From Bilabrum cf. latius (lineage: Eukaryota > Bigyra: Bicosoecida > Bigyra > Bicosoecida), in the NCBI GenBank assembly GCA_965178125.1, contig OZ237753.1:620001-684000 (forward strand): a DNA stretch of 64,000 nucleotides. The letters are read 5' to 3'. The notes under the pieces are model-generated. The model was not told the DNA's origin. It searched no databases and worked only from the letters and a program-made list of their open reading frames with translations. Made by a program: the position numbers and the translations under genes. Below are positions 35,001 through 44,704 of this stretch, piece after piece; the first letter of the stretch is position 1, and the number at the start of each line of letters is the position of its first letter.

Positions 35001-37401
35001 GCTCGCTCACTTGCAGAGAGTTGGCGGCGATGAGAATCTGGCACTTAGCCCAATCTATGAGCTGTCTGCTGTGTCTGCCGGCACGAGTTGGCTGAGGCTC
35101 TCAACTGCATTACGCATGGCTTCCGTGAGAACAATCCTCCGTTCAAAAAAGGAATTGGAGCTGGACACGGCCTCCATGAAGGGCGTAAGTGTTGCACTGT
35201 TTGAGGCCGGCATGCACTCATTGGTGCTTCGGGTGCTCGAGCATGCCTGTCAACTGAGGGGCATTCCCGATGTAGACACGTTGGACTCAAAAACCCGCTT
35301 AGTAGAGTGTTTATGTGCGACAGGGTCCTATGCTGAGGCTAATCTGATGCTAGACGCCATGATGAGCGGCCGTGGTGCGAACCGGCTATCGCTTCAGCTG
35401 AAATCTCTCAAGGCAAAAGCATTGTTTGGTCTTGGTATGTACAGGCAGGCACTCACATTGTATGAGGCTATATTCTCCAGTGTTTCGAGGCGAGGTGCTG
35501 CTCCTGCCTCTGCTTAGCTATCAACCTTAGTGCTGCGGCAGATTGCGCAGTGCCACTAGCGGTTAGGTCAATTTGAGACAGCGCTTGCTAGATTTGTCGA
35601 GTGCGAGTCCACGCAGCGTGAAGAGCTTGGCAACGACCACCCAGAATATGGTATTACTTTGTATGCGCGTGCTGGATGCCTCAGAAGCATGGGATAGTTC
35701 GATGCAGCAGTGGAATTGCTAGACAAGCGGCTGAGTATAGAGGAGCGGAGCAACGGCAAGGGAAGCTTGGGGTATACCGACACGTTGCGGGCCAAAGCAA
35801 AGTGTTTGTTGGATCTTGGAAAGTTTGCCGCTGCGCTTAAAATCTCGCACCAGAGTGCCTCGCTACTGAGTGACAGTGTTGGTGAACAGAGTCCCCATTG
35901 GGCTCGAGGTGCTCACGCTGTTGCGGAGTGCATGGTGACCATGGGGCAGTATCAGCCTGCTGCAGACCTTTTGAAGACAGCCTGCAGCGTGCTTCGGCTC
36001 TCTCTTGGATAGTAGCACTCCTGGTACGTGACTGCCGCCCTCGAGCTTGCGAAAGCGTACCGTGGGCAAGCGTAGTACCGCGATTCAAATCACATTTTTG
36101 AAGAGCTGCGCGTCAGCATGAGTTCTGGAACAAGCTTATCTGGCCGTCTTCTAGCGTCTGTTAAGCTTGCTTTCTATGATCACTGCACCGAGACATGCGA
36201 TCATCATGGTGCCGAGGCTGCCTGCCTGGAAGCACTGCGTTTGCTACAGGACAGCGATGATTACCTCATGATCATCAAAGCAAAGCGGCGACTTGCTTTG
36301 TCCATGCATGGGCTGGGCAAACGCGACCTAGCTCTTCCGATGCACCAGGAGTGTAGTGATAAAGTGAAGGAGACTCTCGGACCAGAGCACCCTGACTTTG
36401 CTGTGGCGCTCAGCGAGTAGGGCGATTGCCTTCGGCAGATGGGTAAGCTTGACAAAGCTCAAGAATGCTTTGAGGGATGCGAACGGATTGTCGAGCAATG
36501 CTTTGGCTGCATTCATCCCACGTACGCCATGATTTTGGGCCGCCAGGCGCAGCGTGCCTACGACAAGCTGGTTGGCGAATCGATGGCAGACACTGATATC
36601 CTTTTTGAGTCGCGGGAGCTTGCCAGGCGCTGCTACTCGAGATATGCGGACTCACTTGGACTACTACACCCGCGTTACGTGAATGCAGTATGCCTTTACA
36701 GCGAAACCAAGCTTGCCATTGATTGCATTCCTAGGAAGGTCGAGAGGGGTTGCGGAAGGAGCTCATCAGAGGCTGGGCCCCTATTGGAGCTTCTCCAAGC
36801 AACGATGCGGTCATTTACCCGTGCCAACGCCGACGTTCATCCAGCAGTAGCAAGGCTCTATCAACAGCTGGCTCGCTGTCACCTTGAGAATGCGTCTTGC
36901 CGTCCATGCCAATCTCAGGCATTTGCCTACGCGGATCGGGCTGTCAAAATAATGCAGCAGCTTGACGTCGCACGCGGCGTACAGTATTCTCTGTTTCTTG
37001 AAACCAGGGCGATGTGCGCCCATGTCTAGGCGTGTGGTTTCAGTTCCATGGCTTGTTCTGACAACCAAATAGTTTGTGACGGACTTATGTCTCATTTGGA
37101 CCAGCCAAGCAACTCCGCTGCTTGGTGGAGGGCAACCACCCGGATGGTTTGCTGCTGCTTAGCTGGGCCCACTGACTGGCTAGTCACTTTCCTGTTTTAC
37201 ATGATTCTTTATACCTTGTACACGGCGATGAGAACACATCCTCTGGCAGGATTTATCATTCTTGCAATGATAGTGCTCTGTATGCTGACGTGGCTGGGCG
37301 TTTTTCCCACTCCATCGTATCCACCTCAGAGCGTCGAATGGACCAACATCACCAGTAGTATGAATGATCTCTAGTGGCAGCCATAGATTGATCTGTTTTG
37401 A
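32014..37401 (+). CDS. CLU-like / TPR protein with two C-terminal membrane helices
   Basis: One 1,795-residue frame from ATG 32014 to TGA 37401 holding about 19 TAGs and no other stop, for example at 33370, 33439, 34639, 35515, 35557, 35695, 36010, 36013, 36073, 36418 and 37027. A central region resembles CLU-type domains: GRGLFLKFAFDQMGYYGS, and DVEVHQLDDGRRIVLDTHRL. The C-terminal third is a TPR solenoid of kinesin-light-chain type (RLGQFETAL, TMGQYQPAADLL, LGPEHPDFAVAL). Two hydrophobic helices end it (WLVTFLFYMILYTLY; PLAGFIILAMIVLCML). Several TAGs sit at the TPR turn, as in MG-TAG-FDAAVELL beside sister repeats reading MGQY and LGQF. Probably a membrane-tethered scaffold; function unknown. 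Confidence 0.78.
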
Positions 37402-38743
37402 GACTTTGAATGAGCAGTGAAGGCCCGCAGTCGACTCGGGTCTATGCGTTTGGCGGCACAGAGACGAGATCGAGAGACTGTGCGTTGGTGAGGCCAGCAA
37501 GGTCTCTGAGATTGAGGTCGCTCGGTGGGTGCAGGACCCGCTCGAGAAGCAGGCTCAGATGCAACGTAGCGATGCGGAGGAGTGAGAGAGAGAGAGCGGC
37601 TAGGGAGGGAAGTGCAGGGGCGGGGTGGTGGGGCGAATGGAGGGGTTGGGGAGGGTAGAGCAGAGGGAGGGGGACGACGGTTCACCGGAAAGGGGGAGGA
37701 AGTAGTGGAGGAGAAGATGATCGGTGGGGTCTTTGGGTTGATGCGGCGGATAGGAAGGGGGAGGCACAGGCTGGGCAGGTGTGGGTTTGGGCATATGTGA
37801 CGAGTGACTCGGATCAGGGGGATCGGATCACCGACCACATGCGGATGTGGAAGTTGAGAAGTCACAATTAGACTCGAGCGGCAATCAAGCCGCGTGCTAT
37901 TCGGGCGCTGAGCGGCAGCGCTCGCCATACAGTGATGATCGTAGTAAATAGGTCGACTCGCCGGTCACGGTGCTCTGAGATAGCGACGGGGCGCCTGGCC
38001 TTGGTACACTCCCGCCGCGGAGTCGACTGGTTTACAGAGAGAAGAAAGCACCTGGCCGCGCCAGCTGTTGAACTTCAAGTTGCTGGTACAGTTCGACTTA
38101 GCGCAGAGGCTGATCTCACTCTTGCCCCAACGCAAGCTTGATCCACCGTGACACCTCGCCGGTAGTATCAGCTTAGCGCTCGTGAATCATCTACCTTTCC
38201 CGGTTTGTGCACATGACCCGGGTGTTAGTGGAGAAGTAGTCTATCAATTGCTACAAATCCCGCGAAGAGGATTGTTTGTTGCCGCGATGAATCACCGCAA
38301 AGCGGAATGTAAGGCAGCCTAGGTAGCTAAAGATCCACTGGTATGATCAAGGTGGGGGGTGTACATGCGCGTTGGGTGCCGGTACCTGCATATCTGAAGC
38401 CACCGTGAAACTGAGAGACGCTGAACTTAAGGCTTAATGTAGACGTCCAGCATGGTTGTGTACTCGGTGAGCGTAGGACTAGCCATGGAATTGTGTTGCT
38501 TGCTATGAGGGGGTATGCACACGCTCGATATGGTGTCGTGAGCTCTGGAGATGTAGATTGGCTCGATCTTGGCTTGCGCTACGCCCAAACTACGCATGAC
38601 TCTGTCATTCGGATGTATTCTACAGAGCAATAGTTCCTCACACGCACCCAAGCCAACTGGATGTGGCGAACGCACAGCTTCCGTCATCTCGACCAGCGCA
38701 CCAGGCAACACCCTATCTGGTCACACATATGCATTGGGCGCGC
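37402..38743. other. Intergenic region holding a dispersed repeat
   Basis: Contains repeat copy 1 (37485-37836). One plus frame stays open over about 37410-38141 with TAG allowed, but the second repeat copy breaks that frame, so it is probably not coding. The remainder (38142-38743) shows nothing recognisable. Confidence 0.45.
37485..37836 (+). repeat. Dispersed direct repeat, copy 1
   Basis: About 350 bp, matched in the same orientation at 44085-44407 with high identity plus indels. Both begin ttggtgaggccagcaaggtc and end at ggatcaccgacca. It contains a (GA)n tract. Possible non-autonomous mobile element; no terminal inverted repeats or target duplication found. Confidence 0.85.
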
Positions 38744-40738
38744 TCACAGACCTCCTTGAAGCACTCTCTTCTCCTGCAAAACAGCAGCCTTGCCAGCGCT
38801 CACGCCTTGCCTTGCCCTCGCACCTTGATCTTGCAGCACCCCATGCAGATTCCCGCTGCCTGCGACAGCCTGGACGTCCCCGAGGCCGATCCGTGCGCCC
38901 GCAGCATTGAGCACCTTCACGCAGTCCGTGTGCCCGTGCAGAGCTGCAGCCATCACGGGCGTCACCCGGTGCCCGCCCTCTACTACACCCGTCATCGTTA
39001 GACCGCCAGCCAGCTTGCCCAGCCTGAGCCGCTTGCCCAGCTCCATAGGCCTGCCCTCACTAGCTGCCTTGAATACCCTTGCTGCGTCCTAGTGTGCCCT
39101 ATGCGCCCTCCGCCAACGCAGGAGGTGGTGAGTCCTCGGATTGAAGTGGCTAATGAGGGAACATGTCGCTTCATACTGGTGGAGCCCAATGCCGCTGGAT
39201 CGGAAGGTGCCTTCTTGACTGCATGTGAAGCCATTTTTATTCCTTAGGCTGGTGCTGGCACCGGCAAGTAGCAAGCTCTTTGCACACTCATATTGCGCTT
39301 CAACCATCGCAAGATGCAGCGGGGTGTTCTGCTCGAGAGCATCTTGAATGTTGACGTTGGCACCTGCTCCTGCAAGGACTGAAACGCAGGCTGCGTGGCC
39401 AAACTTCACTGCAGCATGGATGGGTGCACTTCCTCTGTCATTGATTGCATTTACGTTGGCTCCAGCCGCAATGAGCAGCTCGAGGCAATCCTTGTCCCCT
39501 TTCAAGGCCGCCAGCATCAGTGGCGTGTTTCCGGATTGATCGCCCTAGTCCACGCTGAGCTTGTTCTTGCGGATCACCCGCGGCGATAGCAGGAGCTCCA
39601 GGCACTTCCGGTGCCCGCACTCGGCGGCTGCATGCAAGGGAGTCTGATAGGCTTTTGCTCGTCGCCGTAGAGCTGGAACTCCAGCATCCAACAGAACTTG
39701 CAGACATCGCTCTCGCCCAAGCTTGGAGGCCATATACACTGACTGGTACCTTTGATCCACACCGCGAGCATCGATTCCCACGCCGGCTTCAAGCAGAACT
39801 TGGAGGCACTACACGGCACCTCTACTTAAGGCAAGGTGAACCATTCCTTGCCCGTCGGTGGCTGCTTCGCCGATCTGCTCCATCTCCTGAAGGACCATCC
39901 GGACGGTGCTGCTGCAACCACTTATCGTGGCTTCTACGAGGCATGAGCACATGCCATTGCTGTTGATCAAGCTCGCACCAGCGTCAAGGAGCATCTGCAT
40001 CGCGGAGTCGCAGCCGGAGCCTGCCGCACGGTCCAATGGCTCTGTCGGGAAATCGTCGTCTGAGACTGCCTAGATGTCTGCGCCGCGGGCTACCAGCACT
40101 CGCAAGGCTTTGCAGCGCAAATCGGTGGCTGCGATATGGATAGGCGCATCACCAGTCGAGTCCATGGAGTTCATGTCAGCTCCTGCGCTGATCAAGGCTT
40201 CAACTACGTCATCATGGCCATGGCGGACTGCCACACTCAGCGCAGTGCCAACGTCACTACCCGCATTCAACAGTATCTGCACACAATTTACGCATCCATG
40301 TTTCGATGCCTCCATTAGTGGCGTTTCTCCTGTTCTATTCAGTGTGTCCACTGTGGCTCCACGCTCGAGCAATGCTCGCAGGGCGCTGGACTTCGAATTC
40401 CGCGCGGCCGCATGCAAGGGCGTACCACGAACAGTCTCCAGATCCAGATTTGCCCCGGCGTCAATTAAAACAGCCATAATATCCACGTGTCCTAACTCAG
40501 ACGCTACTTCTAAAGCCGTTTCCCCTCCTGTATTCATGGTGTTTGGGCTCGCTCCCAACCAGTGGAGAGCATATTCAGCGTTCTCGGGTTTGTTTCGCCT
40601 GATGGATCGAAACAAGGCCTTGCGCGAAGATGATGTGCGTAAATTTTGCATGGTTGTCTTCAAATCCTGCAATGATGGTTGAATAAGTACGCTTGAAGCG
40701 AGCAATTTGAGATTTGCTACAGCTTTTCCAACAGTCAT
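38744..40738 (-). CDS. Ankyrin-repeat protein 1
   Basis: 664-residue frame from ATG 40738 to TGA 38744, with TAGs at 40070, 39809, 39542 and 39089 (lower coordinates). About ten or more ankyrin repeats are visible (GETALEVASELGHVDIMAVL, TPLHAAARNSKSSALRALLE, TPLHAAAECGHRKCLELLL). The protein joins, through RRAHRAH-TAG-DAARVFKAA, a C-terminal module ELGKRLRLGKLAGGL followed by one more repeat (TPVMAAALHGHTDCVKVL). TAGs fall at surface positions of repeats, e.g. GADI-TAG-AVSDDD. The tail after the module differs from the other cassette copies. Protein-interaction scaffold; partner unknown. Confidence 0.8.
38910..39100 (-). repeat. Ankyrin C-terminal cassette, copy 1
   Basis: DNA nearly identical to parts of 41219-41520 and 44770-45070. 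It encodes AARVFKAAS-x-GR-x-x-ELGKRLRLGKLAGG and one ankyrin repeat. Confidence 0.85.
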
Positions 40739-41147
40739 TGCAGTGCTAGACGAGTGACGGATCGGTTAAAGGCTTCATGATTCGAACAAGAAGTATAACA
40801 TTAGATTCACGTTCTCACTCTTTGGGTGCAATATCTTCTCTTGCCCTGAATTGCGAGCCGAAATCTGTTGCGACATCATGCTATGCCTCACTAACAGCAC
40901 TTAGAACTCCGATCGATTTATCGCGAGCACTTGCTCCAACGATTGCCAAACGGCTGATGGTGTCGTTTTCATCAATTGTGTAGCATGTTAAGTATATACC
41001 ATAGCTTTAATATAAATCTGAGCTGCTGTAAACCAATTCTTTCTCTAAAATAACCTCGTGATAGTTCGAAATGTGGCACAGAACACTTCAACAGAGCCCC
41101 TGGGCTTCAACACCAATGATATGCCCATTCAGGCTCTTCTGCGCCAT
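40739..41147. other. Intergenic, AT-rich, nothing firm
   Basis: One minus-strand stretch (about 40830-40980) translates as DTISRLAIVGASARDKSIGV and looks coding but has no ATG or clear splice sites; it may be a lost or missed exon. Confidence 0.35.
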
Positions 41148-41537
41148 TCAATCATATTTCTCACGGTAACCCCCACGCACTAGCCGTCCAACAGCATCGA
41201 CTCTAGCATTGCTCGAAGCAGCCTTGCTCGAGGCATGCCTGACCTGTCCTCCCGCTCCTACTGATGCCCCAGCCCGCTCTTTACAAATCGCCAGATTAGT
41301 CTCCCGCGGCTCCGCGCCCTCCGACTGCAGCACCCGCACGCAGTCCGTGTGCCCGTGCAGAGCTGCAGCCATCACGGGCGTCACCCGGTGCCCGCCCTCC
41401 ACTACACCCGTCGTCGTTAGACCGCCAGCCAGCTTGCCCAGCCTGAGCCGCTTGCCCAGTTCCAGCGACCTGCCTGCACTTGCTGCCTTGAACACTCTTG
41501 CTGCGGCCTAGTGTGCCCTCCCCGGCCAGCACGTTCT
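41148..41537 (-). pseudogene. Ankyrin C-terminal cassette, copy 2, without an ankyrin parent
   Basis: Open from just after a TGA at 41540-41538 to TGA 41148. Encodes AAARVFKAASAGRSLELGKR, the LAGG segment and one ankyrin repeat, then the same tail as the 45-kb copy at first. It lies in frame with the upstream hypothetical protein, separated by that single TGA. A 63-bp in-frame gtgtgg...cactag intron would remove the TGA and fuse the two; otherwise this is a stranded copy. Confidence 0.55.
41219..41520 (-). repeat. Ankyrin C-terminal cassette, copy 2 (DNA repeat)
   Basis: About 300 bp, almost identical to 44770-45070 including the codons after the ankyrin repeat. Confidence 0.9.
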
Positions 41538-42689
41538 TCAGAGCTCCTGTTCTCTTGCAGGGTCCCACACTGCCGTTGCTGGCCGCTGGGGCTACTGCCC
41601 GGACGAGCTCTGCAGCCCGAGCGGCTCGTCTGCCGGAGACTCGGGGCTGATGCTGCCGCTGTCTGTGCCACTGCTGGTGCTGGTTCTGGTGGTGGTGCTG
41701 GTACTGGTGCTGGTGCTGGTGCTGGCGTCGGGCCCGGATCCTGCCTCGTCTCGGGCAGCGCGTCTCGGTGATGAAGGCAGGCATTTCCGAATGCTCGAGA
41801 CAAAGACATCTTCCCATTCCTCCTGCTGATTCCCAGCAAACAGAAACTGGAAGCAATGCAACAGTGCGCGCACGTCCGGCGTCCATGCAGTGTCCTGCAT
41901 GGCCAGCTCTGGAACCAACAGCATCAACAGCCGGCTGCCGCTGTCCATCCTGCTCTCGAAAGCGACAGGGTCATCATCTATCACAGCATCTGCCTTGCGA
42001 TACTTCAAGAGGAGACGTATTTGTACACTGTCCGGATGACTCCTTTTCAGAAGCGGTAGGGCGGCGTGGACCGCCATAGTCAGCCTAGTCTTCAAGCTCG
42101 GTCCCGGCGAACTGGGATACTTCCTGACTGCACCCCCGACGCGGGGGTACTTGGCGGCTTGTCCTACAGCCTAATGCTCATTGCCGGACGGTTCGGAGCG
42201 ACTACGTTTCTATCCGGGTACGTCTTGAGTCCCATCGCTAGCAGTGCCAAGGATGCCGAGGTCCTGTCGCGCCCTTCCAGTCGCTGGAGCTCGCCGGCCA
42301 TCGATATGATAATGCGCACTCTTTTTCAGGTTCGACCATTCGAATATTCCGTACTTTTTACCGCATACTTGGCAGCTGATGGCCCTGTCTTCAATCATGC
42401 GCACTCGGTCGGCGGGCTCTTTTGCGTGGCCAAAGCAACGTTGCAATTCGGATCCTATGCGCCCCTTGTCAATCTCCATGACTAACCTATTGAGCTGATG
42501 CGACAAAAAGGCGTCATAGAGGGTTCTGAGGCGGCCATTCACCTTCTAACCCGTAATCGTTTCGTACTGGCGAACCGCATTCGCATATGATTTCGGTAGT
42601 GAAACTAGACTTGGGTTGCTACGAACCAGCTGCTCAACGTTCTTAAAATTAGCCTTGATTGCATCGGCCGATAGTTTCTAGCGATACAT
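41538..42689 (-). CDS. Hypothetical protein with CxxC...HxH element
   Basis: 383-residue frame from ATG 42689 to TGA 41538, with TAGs at codon 4 (MYR-TAG-KLSADAIKANF), after ETITG, at 42210, 42162 and 41592. The N-terminal part is a well-formed helical domain (NVEQLVRSNPSLVSLPKSYA; RLRTLYDAFLSHQLNRLVME). It is followed by ISCQVCGKKYGIFEW and AHYH, a possible zinc-binding CxxC/HxH set. The C-terminus is Ser/Thr repeat-rich. No family recognised. The in-frame cassette downstream may be its real C-terminus if an intron is present. Confidence 0.6.
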
Positions 42690-42747
42690 TGAGAGCAAAT
42701 AAGTTGCAATCACTTCTACTTATACCTCGCCTCATTCTAGCCAGACC

Positions 42748-42844
42748 CCTCAGGGGGGGGGGGCACACTGGCAGCCTGAACCGGAACAGGGGGGCCCAGG
42801 GGTACCGCCTTTTCGAGGCGAAATCCTGTGCCCCCCCCCCCTGA
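42748..42844. repeat. Inverted G/C-run hairpin
   Basis: A run of about 12 G preceded by ccctca and followed by cacac is mirrored about 70 bases later by gtg plus about 12 C and ctg. The arms could pair, and each run could form a G-quadruplex or i-motif. It sits between two divergent small genes. Confidence 0.7.
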
Positions 42845-43132
42845 AATGCATATTACTGGCCGATAATGATGTGATATTGTCCCGGAGATGACAAATAAGT
42901 TTGAAAATTGGTAGATAGAGCCAAGAATGGTAGCAGATTAGAAGTTGGATCGACCCCAACGTCCCTCAGGGGTTCCGATACCCTCAGGCTGATCCGATCC
43001 AGTATGCGAGGGCCAGGAATTCTCGAAAGGTTCCGCCAAGTACCCATCAGACAACATTCACTTGTTCATAAGTACCATGGTAGCAATCTAATCCATGGAG
43101 AACTGGTAATTGTTTTCTACTACGTGCCACAG

Positions 43133-43815
43133 AATGCCGAAAGCTGGGCACGGCCGGGAGCTTGTGAAGCACAAGGTGCTCTTCACCGCGGGCAATTCAC
43201 AGGTAGCATAATCAGCATAAGAAGCTTTGTCTCCTCTTACAACAGGAGCCGTCACTGCTGAGTGCGTGTACTTTCCGCCAGGTGAGGCCTACGCGGCTTT
43301 AATGGCTGCAAGCAGCAGCGGCAGCGAATCTGTGGATACTTCGGCCGACGCGTACCATCAGCTTATTCACAATAGGCAAGCTATCGTAACTATGTGGCAG
43401 CAGGCGAACGCAGGGAACCAAAGGTTGGAGCGCTCCGGCGAGCATCTCCTGCTGCGATTGCTGTGAGGGGCTTAAGACCCCCGCTAGCCAGTCCTGCTTC
43501 TTATTTCGTTCTCCTAGACTCTCGGATGTCAAGGATTCAGATAGCAGCACCATCTGCGGAATGTGCGCGCTCGACGGCAAAGTCACTAAACGATTTCGAG
43601 GTGTGGCGACTGCACGGCAACTTCTACGAGAAAAACCAAGAAAAGTTAGCTGTCAACTGTCCGGTCGATCAAAAGAACCATGGAAGGATTTTGGGAAAAG
43701 CGGGTTAGACCGGAGGCCGCGACTGAGCCACAGCCGACGGCATCAGCCTGAGGGGCTAGTGCAGACAAGCGCACGACGAGGCAGCCCGACAGCATAGTGG
43801 CGGGCAGGGTGGTGA
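43133..43815 (+). CDS. Hypothetical CxxC protein (spliced, 5' end uncertain)
   Basis: Three stretches join in phase: 43133-43202, 43246-43462 and 43518-43815 (introns 43 and 55 bp, gtagca...caacag and gtgagg...cctag). Joined text includes ALHRGQFTGAVTAECVYFPP, YHQLIHNRQAIVTMWQQANA, then DSSTICGMCALDGKVTKRFR. It ends TA-TAG-WRAGW and TGA. The CxxC echoes that in the divergent neighbour. The start is unknown: either the frame continues upstream to about 42908, or another exon exists. The first intron is unusually short, so the model is provisional. Confidence 0.45.
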
Positions 43816-44704
43816 GGCAGGCAGCATGGCACCATTGGCTCAGCCGGGTCCATCTTCTCGTCATCCTCCTCCAGTTCTTCTCAGGCCAGGCCAGCTGTAG
43901 GACGTGCTGTTGGGACCAGGCACAGGAGTCGTCTGCCCGACGGAGTGGATCTACCCCTGCGATTGCCCGATCAAGTCAAGAGCATGCTAGCTGTAGTGCG
44001 GGTAATCAAACCCGTGGCACACATGTGACTGTCGATATCGTATGCGTGGATTCATTGCATTCGATATCGGTGCAGTGGTCCAAGTTGGTGAGGCCAGCAA
44101 GGTCTCTGAGATTGAGGTCGCTCGGTGGGCGCAGGACCCGCTCGAGGAGCAGGCTCTGATGCGACGTAGCGATGCGGAGGAGTGCGAGAGAGAGAGAGAG
44201 AGAGGGCAGCTAGGGGGGGGAGGGTAGAGCAAAGGGAGGGGGGGACGACGGTTCACCGGAACGGGGGAGGAAATGGTGGAGGAGAAGATGATCGGTGGGG
44301 TCATTGGGTTGATGAGGCGGATAGGAAGGGGGAGGCACAGGCCGGGCAGGTGTGGGTTGGGCATGTGTGACGAGTGACTCGGATCAGGGGGATCGGATCA
44401 CCGACCAGTGCAGAACTCACTTGATCATCAGAATTTGCCAAGTGCAAGTGGAATTGTAATGCCAGGCCAATCACCGCAGTATTGATGTTTGAATGCATTC
44501 GCGCAACAGGCATGAATATGAATGCACAGTGCCCCAATGAATACCTTGGCTCGGGCGGAGAGCGTACACTGAGTACACGGCTTCTATGTAGCTATTGTCC
44601 ACCCAATCAACGAGTCGAAACCATCGAAAATCTCACTTGGGAAGCCGATTCACATCTCAATTGCAAAGCCAGCCGAATGTATGCACGAACTGACGATAGT
44701 TCTG
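43816..44704. other. Intergenic with dispersed repeat
   Basis: Apart from the repeat copy, no gene is supported. Short frames on both strands lack motifs. Confidence 0.45.
44085..44407 (+). repeat. Dispersed direct repeat, copy 2
   Basis: Partner of 37485-37836 in the same orientation. It has small deletions relative to copy 1 and a longer (GA)n tract. Flanking sequence is unrelated. Confidence 0.85.
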
